A DNA stretch of 64,000 nucleotides, taken from contig CAZCSK010000002.1 in NCBI GenBank assembly GCA_964501265.1, positions 159,127-223,126 on the forward strand. The letters are read 5' to 3'. The notes beneath the pieces are model-generated. The model had not been told where the DNA came from. It worked only from the letters and a program-made list of their open reading frames with translations, and searched no databases. A program made the position numbers and the translations under genes. Below, piece by piece: positions 52,283 through 59,111 of this stretch (position 1 is the stretch's first letter; the number at the start of each line of letters is the position of its first letter). This DNA comes from CAZCSK01 sp964501265. GTDB taxonomy: Bacteria > Actinomycetota > CADDZG01 > JAHWKV01.

Positions 52283-55200
52283 ATGGCACGCGATCGCAAA
52301 CCGAAGCGGCGGATTCCCCGCAAGTCACGCAGGAATACCGAGCAGGAGCGCAGTCGGCTCGGTATCTGGATCGCGCTCGTTATCATCGTGCTTCTGGGTT
52401 CCTACGTTTGGGCCCTCGACCTGGCCCGGCCAAAAGTCAGCGGCGATCGTCTCAATCTGAACAAGTTCACAACTCTAGTTGAGCAGAACCGGGTGACAAA
52501 TGCTCGCCTACTCGATTTCGACGGATACATCGTGGGCCGCTACATCAAAGACACGGGTGGTACCGCTCAATACCATATGGCCTACCTCAAGAACCAACTC
52601 GGTTACTTCACCACTTTTCTCATCAACAACCAGGTCGACACCGATGCCGACCAGCAAAACGGGAAGCGCATCGCGACTCTGGCCACGACACTGTTGCCCA
52701 TCCTCATTCTTACGATGGTCTTCGTGTACTTCATCCTTTCCTTTCGGAAGGGAACTGGGCTCTTTGCCATCCGCAGCGGCGCTCGCAGAATCCACGCCTC
52801 TGAGACGGGCGTCACTTTCGCGGACGTTGCCGGGCACGATTCGGCGATCACCGAGCTTCGCGAAATAGTCCAATTCTTGAAAGATCCCGAGAGATTCCTG
52901 ACCCTAGGCGCGCGCGCTCCAAAGGGAATCCTGCTCTACGGCCCTCCCGGGTGCGGAAAGACTCTTGTAGCGAAAGCCCTCGCAAGCGAGTCGGGGGCAG
53001 CCTTCTACTCAATCTCCGGATCCGACTTCATCGAAGTATGGGTAGGGGTTGGCGCGGCCCGAGTCCGCGACCTCTTTAAGGAGGCGCGGGAGAACGCGCC
53101 AGCGATCGTTTTCATAGACGAGCTCGACTCGATCGGAAAGAGGCGAGGAGTCGTCGATCAGGCAGCTGCCAATGGGGAACAGGAACAAGCCGTCAACCAG
53201 ATCCTCGCCGAGATGGATGGTTTCTCGACATCGGATGGAGTAATAGTTGTCGGCGCCACGAACCGTCCCGACGTTTTAGACCCCGCCCTTCTGCGGCCCG
53301 GGCGCTTCGATCGGACCATCGGGCTAGAGCCTCCCGGCGAGGATGCGCGCCTTGCCATTCTCAACCTCCACGGCCGGGGCAAAAAACTCGATACCTCAAT
53401 TGAGCTTCCAGCCATAGCCAAGCGCGCCATCGGACTTTCGGGTGCGGACTTGGCCAACGTGATGAACGAAGGCGCAATCCTTGCCGCCCGCACGGAGCGA
53501 GCCGCGATCGGCCAATCAGATCTCGAAGAGGCTTTATCGCGCATGCTCAGTGAACCCGAACGTCAGCGACGCCTGTCGCTTCGTGATCGGGGAATCGGGA
53601 GGCGCTGGACCGAGTCGGAAACGAGAGTCACTTTCGCCGACGTCGCCGGACAAGACCAGGCCATCGCCGAACTGCGAGAGATCGTGCAATTCGTCTCCGA
53701 CCCACAGCGCTATCTCGATCTAGGTGCCGCGGTACCTAAGGGCATATTGCTGTACGGCCCATCGGGTTGCGGCAAGACTCTGATGGCGCGCGCTCTGGCC
53801 GGTGAGGCTAACGCCGCGTTCTTCTCGGTTTCGGGAAGCGAATTCGTTGAGGTGTTTGCAGGCGAGGGAGCCTCGAGGGTAAGAGATCTTTTCGCTGAGG
53901 CAAGATCCGTACCGCCGGCGATCATCTTCATCGACGAAATCGACGCGGTTGGCACCCGTCGCACCGGTCCCTCTTTGACTTCCCACCTCGAACACGACCA
54001 AACCCTCAACCAAATTCTTGCCGAGATGGACGGATTCTCGGCGTCTCACGGACTGATTGTGATCGGCGCGACCAATCGCCCCGATGTCCTCGACCAGGCT
54101 CTGCTGCGTCCGGGAAGGTTTGACCGAACGATTGGCCTCGAGCGCCCCGACGAGAATGGACGCCTTGGGATTCTCAAGACTCACGCTCGCGGAAAGCTCC
54201 TCGAGGAAGAAACCGATCTCGCCGAGATTGCTCGCAGAGCGATTGGCCTAACCGGAGCAGACCTCGCCAACATCCTTAACGAGGCTGCCCTGCTCGCGGC
54301 ACGCGGCGGCAAGCAGAAAGTTTCGCAGGATGAACTCGACGAGGCTCTCAAGCGGACTATGGAGGCGCCCGATCGCCAGCGCCGGCTTTCGATGCGAAAC
54401 CGAACCTTCGGTCGAAGCGCGGCCGAGGAGAAGGTGACCTTCGCCGACGTCGCCGGCGTTGACAACGCGATCGCGGAGCTTTCTGACGTGAAGGATCAGC
54501 TTACGAGTCCGGAGAAGTTCGTCGAGCTAGGAGCGAGGACGCCGCGCGGTATCTTGCTCGTCGGCCCGCCGGGTTGCGGCAAAACCCTGCTTGCAAGGGC
54601 CGTCGCCGGAGAGGCGAACGCGGCTTTCTTCTCGGTGGCGGCGACGGAATTCGTCGAGGTCTTCGTCGGCGAAGGAGCCGCCCGGGTGCGCGACCTGTTC
54701 GCCGAGGCCCGCTCAGTGGCTCCGGCGATTGTTTTCATCGACGAGGTCGACGCGATCGGAGGTCGTCGGGCCTCGGTATCGATGGATGGACATCGCGAGC
54801 GCGAGAGCACGCTCAACCAGATACTCGTCGAGCTGGATGGTTTCGATCCAAGAGCCGGCGTGATCGTGATGGCTGCGACCAACCGCCCCGACATTCTCGA
54901 CCCCGCGCTAATCCGGCCCGGACGTTTCGACCGTCAAGTCACGATCGACCTGCCCGATCGCGCCGGGCGTCTCGACATTCTTCAACTGCACGCGCGAAGC
55001 AAACCGCTTTCCGGAGACATTGACTTCGACGTGGTCGCGGGACTAACGCAAGGTTTCTCCGGAGCCGACCTTGCGAACGTGATGAACGAAGCAGCACTGC
55101 TTGCCGTTCGCAGAAATCTGCGCACGATCTCGATGAGTCTCATCGAAGAATCGATCGAGAGGGCAATCTTGGGGGTGGGCTCGCGCGTCCGAGTACTCAC

Positions 55201-55819
55201 CGACCGGGAACGAGCAATGGTCGCCTACCACGAGGCCGGCCACGCACTCGTTGGACGGGCTTTGCCGGGGGCCGCTCCCCCTCATAAGATCTCCATCATT
55301 GGCAGTGCGCGGTCGTTGGGGCACGTGATCGGAGCCGCTGAGTCCGACCGAGTCGTTCACACCCGTTCGATCCTGCTCGATGAAATGGCTACCCTGCTTG
55401 GGGGCCGAGTCGCTGAGGAAATCGTTTTCGACGAGCCCTCGGCGGGGGCAACCGACGACCTTCGACGAGTAAGTGAGATCGCTCGCAAGATGATTACCGA
55501 GATGGGGATGAGCGAAGAACTGGGGCCACTTGCGTACCCCGATGGGATGTCCAACGGTGGGCCGCATCCGAGCTACTCCGACGTGTCGGCCAGAAAGATC
55601 GATGAGGAAGTATCCAAACTGGTTGACGAGGCCCAGCGTCGGTCCCGCGAAGTCCTGAACTCCCAGAGGGAGGCCCTGGAGCGCGTAGCTCAGGCATTGC
55701 TCGAACGCGAAACGCTCTCGTCGCAAGACCTCGAAGAGATCGCGGGACCAATCGCCGACATCGCCGAACGCGAGATAGCGCCACAATCGCCAGGGGTACG
55801 CAGCGGCTCTGCAACTTGA
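52283..55819 (+). CDS. ftsH: FtsH-type membrane protease with three tandem AAA+ domains
   Basis: From the ATG at 52283 the protein has 1178 residues, nearly twice a usual FtsH. Two membrane helices (about 25-45 and 130-155) flank an FtsH-like extracytoplasmic domain. Then come three complete AAA+ modules with Walker A lysines at 226, 498 and 767, Walker B FIDELDS, FIDEIDA and FIDEVDA, and three RPGRFDR arginine-finger motifs. The pore loops differ (EVWVGVGA, EVFAGEGA, EVFVGEGA). One M41 peptidase follows: HEAGH (His983, Glu984, His987) and Asp in GATDDLRR. Normal FtsH has one AAA+ and forms hexamers, so this version could form a stacked-ring or multi-ATPase unfolding machine. The frame is open back to 52160, but that part lacks support. 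Confidence 0.93.
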   Translation: MARDRKPKRRIPRKSRRNTEQERSRLGIWIALVIIVLLGSYVWALDLARPKVSGDRLNLNKFTTLVEQNRVTNARLLDFDGYIVGRYIKDTGGTAQYHMAYLKNQLGYFTTFLINNQVDTDADQQNGKRIATLATTLLPILILTMVFVYFILSFRKGTGLFAIRSGARRIHASETGVTFADVAGHDSAITELREIVQFLKDPERFLTLGARAPKGILLYGPPGCGKTLVAKALASESGAAFYSISGSDFIEVWVGVGAARVRDLFKEARENAPAIVFIDELDSIGKRRGVVDQAAANGEQEQAVNQILAEMDGFSTSDGVIVVGATNRPDVLDPALLRPGRFDRTIGLEPPGEDARLAILNLHGRGKKLDTSIELPAIAKRAIGLSGADLANVMNEGAILAARTERAAIGQSDLEEALSRMLSEPERQRRLSLRDRGIGRRWTESETRVTFADVAGQDQAIAELREIVQFVSDPQRYLDLGAAVPKGILLYGPSGCGKTLMARALAGEANAAFFSVSGSEFVEVFAGEGASRVRDLFAEARSVPPAIIFIDEIDAVGTRRTGPSLTSHLEHDQTLNQILAEMDGFSASHGLIVIGATNRPDVLDQALLRPGRFDRTIGLERPDENGRLGILKTHARGKLLEEETDLAEIARRAIGLTGADLANILNEAALLAARGGKQKVSQDELDEALKRTMEAPDRQRRLSMRNRTFGRSAAEEKVTFADVAGVDNAIAELSDVKDQLTSPEKFVELGARTPRGILLVGPPGCGKTLLARAVAGEANAAFFSVAATEFVEVFVGEGAARVRDLFAEARSVAPAIVFIDEVDAIGGRRASVSMDGHRERESTLNQILVELDGFDPRAGVIVMAATNRPDILDPALIRPGRFDRQVTIDLPDRAGRLDILQLHARSKPLSGDIDFDVVAGLTQGFSGADLANVMNEAALLAVRRNLRTISMSLIEESIERAILGVGSRVRVLTDRERAMVAYHEAGHALVGRALPGAAPPHKISIIGSARSLGHVIGAAESDRVVHTRSILLDEMATLLGGRVAEEIVFDEPSAGATDDLRRVSEIARKMITEMGMSEELGPLAYPDGMSNGGPHPSYSDVSARKIDEEVSKLVDEAQRRSREVLNSQREALERVAQALLERETLSSQDLEEIAGPIADIAEREIAPQSPGVRSGSAT

Positions 55820-56451
55820 CCAGCATTATCTGGCGGTGCGCCACCGCCGTCGTTCTTGTGCTCGGCGCGCTTGGTGCCTGCAAGACTCAGCAGGATTCCA
55901 AACTCCCCGATGAACCGTTCCGTCAAGTACGTTCAACGGGACCTGCCGAGTCACCGCCGTCGTCCGGGGCGGCGATTGATGCGAAACCTTCGGCAGTACC
56001 CCCTCCATTTGAATTCACCGACTGCCCACCACCGGTTCCGCTCTATGCGCCTCCCAAGGGGGTGAAGGTGGAACTAACCATCGGCAAGGCGGTCTTTGAA
56101 AGAAACGAGCCCGTGCCGCTCCGACTGGGAGTTACAAATACCGGTGATCGGCCGGTTGAACGGACTTGGCCCCGAGACAAACAAGATCGCGACTACTGGG
56201 TAGCGAACAGTGCCGGCACCGTCTGGCGATGGGCTTATGGCGACGACTCCTTCAGGGGAGGCGCCGGATCGACCGTTTATCAACCAGGAGAGACGCGCTC
56301 TCTAACACCGGAGAAATGGGGATCAGACTTTTGTCTGAATGGCAAGCAAGTGTCGACTGAGCGTTCACCCGGAAAATATGCCGCCTTTGCTTATGTCGTC
56401 AACGGCGAATTTGCATGGGCTTCGAACCAAGTGGACCTTGAGATCCGATAG
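55816..56451 (+). CDS. Lipoprotein with BsuPI-like (intracellular proteinase inhibitor) domain
   Basis: A 211-residue protein starting at a TTG that overlaps the ftsH stop (TTGA), so the two are coupled. It has a signal peptide with lipobox LGAC (Cys22), a Pro/Ser-rich linker, and a beta-sandwich from about residue 75 (VELTIGKAVFERNEPVPLRL, NTGDRPVERTW, then YQPGETRSLTPEKW) that resembles the BsuPI/immunoglobulin-like domain. BsuPI was described as a Bacillus protease inhibitor. Coupling to a membrane protease makes a regulatory or substrate-presenting role attractive, but this is inference. Confidence 0.75.
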   Translation: MTSIIWRCATAVVLVLGALGACKTQQDSKLPDEPFRQVRSTGPAESPPSSGAAIDAKPSAVPPPFEFTDCPPPVPLYAPPKGVKVELTIGKAVFERNEPVPLRLGVTNTGDRPVERTWPRDKQDRDYWVANSAGTVWRWAYGDDSFRGGAGSTVYQPGETRSLTPEKWGSDFCLNGKQVSTERSPGKYAAFAYVVNGEFAWASNQVDLEIR

Positions 56452-56528
56452 CCAATCTTTGCCCCTGCCCACCGCCCCCTCGGCGCTGACCCACATCCAC
56501 CTCTTGTTGGCACCGCTACTGATTTGAT

Positions 56529-56648
56529 AAGTCTCGGTCCGGCCATCTGAATACCCGAAGCCAGTACCAAGAGCTCGCGAAAAGTCGTGAAACGTTCGAC
56601 CCCTGGTGCCAGTTGAACATGAGTGGCTAAGGGGACGACGACCTTGTT
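56529..56648 (-). pseudogene. Short internal SBP relic
   Basis: One frame reads NKVVVPLATHVQLAPGVERF, TTFRELLVLASGIQMAGPRL, matching the NK(T)VPLA and LVLASGIQMAGPRL blocks of SBP genes (closest to 45032-46645) with the intervening DNA deleted. There is no start or end. 56452-56528 shows nothing recognisable. Confidence 0.75.
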
Positions 56649-56689
56649 CGGCCGACAACTCCTTCGGCTGTTTTGACGCTCGAAATAGC

Positions 56690-56718
56690 TTGACTAACTT
56701 GATGAATATAGCTATTCT
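56690..56718 (+). promoter_or_regulatory. Promoter of the Phd-VapC pair, leaderless
   Basis: TTGACT (56690-56695), a 17-bp spacer and TATTCT (56713-56718) end 6 nt before the ATG at 56725, so transcription should begin at or next to the start codon. AATAGC (56685-56690) and GCTATT (56711-56716) form an inverted repeat across it, suitable for autoregulation by the antitoxin. Confidence 0.65.
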
Positions 56719-56724
56719 AGCCTT

Positions 56725-57021
56725 ATGAAAGTAGTCGGTATCGCCGAAGCAAAGAATAAGTTGAGCGCGCTAATCGATCACGTTCGGGGAGGCGAGACGG
56801 TTTTAATCCTGGACCGCGGCCGACCGGTGGCGAGACTCGAGTCCGCAGTGTCCAGAGATAACCCAGGCGAGGACCGACTTAGCCGGCTTGAACGAGCAGG
56901 CGTTGTTCGAATAGCAACAAAGAAAATACCGAGCGATCTGTTGCGAACGAACCCGCCCCGCGCGCGCAAAGGTGCGGACATTGTTCGAGCGCTGCTTGAA
57001 GAGAGGCGGGAGGCCCGCTGA
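56725..57021 (+). CDS. Antitoxin, Phd/YefM family
   Basis: A 98-residue antitoxin. The N-terminal Phd/YefM fold is clear (VVGIAEAKNKLSALIDHVRG, then ETVLILDRGRPVARLES). It binds DNA, and the charged C-terminal half (SRLERAGVVR, LLEERREAR) should neutralise the toxin. It precedes and overlaps the PIN-domain toxin (CTGA). Phd-type antitoxins are common partners of VapC proteins. Confidence 0.9.
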   Translation: MKVVGIAEAKNKLSALIDHVRGGETVLILDRGRPVARLESAVSRDNPGEDRLSRLERAGVVRIATKKIPSDLLRTNPPRARKGADIVRALLEERREAR

Positions 57022-57446
57022 GATTCTGGGACAGTACAGGGATCGTGCCCCTCTTGGTTGGGCAGGCTAGAACTCAATCGGTGCGAATCGCCTTGAAAGC
57101 CGATCGGGAGATCTTGGTCTGGTGGGCAACCGAAACGGAGTGCGTCTCTGCCATTGCTCGGCTGGAACGGGAAGGCGCCCTCGACGCATCCTCCGCGACG
57201 ACAGCATTCGAACGACTCGACAAATTCAAGGACGCATGGCATGAAGTTCAGCCCTCTGAGGCAATCCGAGTGACAGCCAGGCGGCTTCTTCGGGCGCACA
57301 ACCTGAGGGCAGCAGACTCGCTTCAATTGGCAGCGGCGCTAACAGCCTCCGAGGCAAGGCCCGCATCGCTCGAGGTTGTTTCACTCGACGAGCAGATGGT
57401 CGAAGCCGCCCGCAGAGAGGGCCTCAACGTCGTCGTAGGCGGGTAG
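57018..57446 (+). CDS. PIN-domain toxin (VapC) with probable CTG start
   Basis: With initiation at the CTG at 57018 the product is 142 residues and contains all PIN acidic residues: Asp5 (RFWDST), Glu41 (TECVSAIAR), Asp100 (LRAADSLQLAAAL) and Asp124 (SLDEQMVEAARREG). The first ATG/GTG/TTG in this frame is the GTG at 57045, which would drop Asp5. Upstream there is a stop at 56997, and CTG is the only plausible initiator between. GGAGG lies 4 nt before it, and it overlaps the antitoxin stop as CTGA, like the ATGA/GTGA/TTGA overlaps elsewhere in the window. It is an RNase toxin by family. Confidence 0.82.
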   Translation: MRFWDSTGIVPLLVGQARTQSVRIALKADREILVWWATETECVSAIARLEREGALDASSATTAFERLDKFKDAWHEVQPSEAIRVTARRLLRAHNLRAADSLQLAAALTASEARPASLEVVSLDEQMVEAARREGLNVVVGG

Positions 57447-57463
57447 AGACGTAGGATTGAGTC

Positions 57464-59101
57464 ATGTTGGCTGCATCTCGGACCAATCAATCAAAAACCG
57501 TCCCCCTTATATATGGGGGCATCTCGGCGGTCTTGCTGCTTGTAATAGCTGCCTTGGCGTTGGTATTCGTTCCGCCCTCACCTCCGAGCGTTGCCGAGTT
57601 TGCCCCCCAAGCCCAGGAGGCGCTCGAACAAGCCCTCGAGCAGCAGTCCAGTCAGTTCGGGAGCGGGACAGGGGGAGCCTGCGCATTGGGGCAGATATGC
57701 GACGACGAAACCTCTTCGCAGCTCTCTCCGACCAAGCGGACGGTGATCGAGAAGGGAAGGGTCCGGCGGTGCGTCGGCGATCCGCCTCGCCAGATTGAAG
57801 ATCCACAGTCGCCGCCCTGCGTGGCTTTCTGGGCGGGCGAAAACGGCGGAGCCACTTGGAAAGGGGTAACCCGCGACGAGATCCGCGTCGCCTACTTCAA
57901 TGATGGACAACCCTACGATCTGCTCTTCAACTTCTTCAACCGACGGTTCGAGTTCTACGGAAGAAAGATCCGTCCGGTACCCATTCCTGCTAGTCAAAGC
58001 CGGCCCCTGAAACCCGAGGAACAGCGGGCGATGGCTCAACGCGTAGCGCAGGAAGAAAAAGCCTTTGCCTCCGTTGGTTACTTCAGGGGTGAAAGCCAGT
58101 TCTATTTCCGAGAACTCGCGCGCCTCGGTGTGATGGCCATTCAGGACCTAACCCTCTACGAAACCAGCAGCGAGCTTCGCCAGTTTTCTCCTTACTGGTG
58201 GACCTACCGTCCCCCGCTGGATCAGGTCCTCCATAGCGACGTCGAGTTTGCATGCAATTCATTGGTCGGAAAGCGGGCCGAATACGCCGGGGCACCGACC
58301 AATGCGATGACGCGGTCGTTTGCGGTCGGGGTCGATGGTGATGGCAGCAACCCGGACTACCGGCCGCTTGTCGATGGGCTGCGCAGGTGCGGCGCGCCAG
58401 TCAGGGTGATCGATCTCCCCCGTTCAGTCTTCGGACTCAGCACCGGAGGCCAATTTAAGACAATTGCCGCCGACATGCAGAGCTCGGGTATCACGTCGGT
58501 TTTCTGCGTCTGCGAGGAATTCCAGTGGTTCAATCTCGGCTTCGACGCCGACCAGATCGGATATCAACCTGAGTGGATCTCCACGGGAATGAGCGAAATC
58601 TCCGACTATTTCAACTCTCCGGGCGCCGGAGCAAGCAAGAATTCCTGGTTTGGGCTGGGGACCGATGCAAAGGACCAAGCGCTGCCGAACTTGCCTGTGT
58701 ACTGGGCGTTGAAGGAGAGCGACCCCGCCTGGTCCGGGGATCCAACCAGAATCGGCAAATGGTACGGAGCGATGCTCCTCTTTGCCTCTGGCATCCAGCA
58801 GGCAGGTCCTAATCTCACGCCCCAAACATTCGCCAAGGGTCTCGCTGACACGAACTTTTCAAACCCTAGTTCGGGTGCTGCTCCTTTCTGGCAAGCCCGG
58901 GTGGGCTTCGGCGCGGCCGACCACTCCATGGTTGATGACCTCCATATGTTCTGGTACTCGCCCGAAGCAAGTCGCGAGCAGTCGAAGTCCAATGACCCGC
59001 CGGGAACAGTTTGTTACGTGAATCGAGGCGAGCGGTGGTCGGTTGGCAATTGGCCCAAAGGGAGTGCAGCCCTTTTTGACCGGACCAAGCCCTGCCGCTG
59101 A
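57464..59101 (+). CDS. Membrane-anchored Liv-type binding protein (downstream of VapC)
   Basis: A 545-residue SBP, 17 bp after the VapC stop and possibly cotranscribed. It has TNQSKTVPLIYGGISA with a membrane helix at about 14-37, VPPSPPSVAEFAPQ, CALGQIC, RRCVGDPPRQIEDPQSPPC, NGGATWKGVTRDEIRV, LLFASGIQQAGPNLTPQTFA, TVCYVNRGERWSVGNWPKG and a DRTKPCR end. It is the last SBP of the array and lies on the plus strand. It converges on the S8 peptidase, with only 10 bp between the two stop codons. Confidence 0.88.
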   Translation: MLAASRTNQSKTVPLIYGGISAVLLLVIAALALVFVPPSPPSVAEFAPQAQEALEQALEQQSSQFGSGTGGACALGQICDDETSSQLSPTKRTVIEKGRVRRCVGDPPRQIEDPQSPPCVAFWAGENGGATWKGVTRDEIRVAYFNDGQPYDLLFNFFNRRFEFYGRKIRPVPIPASQSRPLKPEEQRAMAQRVAQEEKAFASVGYFRGESQFYFRELARLGVMAIQDLTLYETSSELRQFSPYWWTYRPPLDQVLHSDVEFACNSLVGKRAEYAGAPTNAMTRSFAVGVDGDGSNPDYRPLVDGLRRCGAPVRVIDLPRSVFGLSTGGQFKTIAADMQSSGITSVFCVCEEFQWFNLGFDADQIGYQPEWISTGMSEISDYFNSPGAGASKNSWFGLGTDAKDQALPNLPVYWALKESDPAWSGDPTRIGKWYGAMLLFASGIQQAGPNLTPQTFAKGLADTNFSNPSSGAAPFWQARVGFGAADHSMVDDLHMFWYSPEASREQSKSNDPPGTVCYVNRGERWSVGNWPKGSAALFDRTKPCR

Positions 59102-59111
59102 CCAGAACGAC

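Noticed and set aside
55043..55786. Long minus-strand open frame of 247 codons opposite the ftsH peptidase domain
   Set aside because: It is the antisense shadow of a well-conserved gene and has no recognisable features.
11681..59101. SBP genes as lipoproteins or secreted proteins
   Set aside because: No lipobox follows the hydrophobic segment and no signal peptidase site is apparent; the conserved PPSPPxVxEFAPQ linker suggests an uncleaved anchor.
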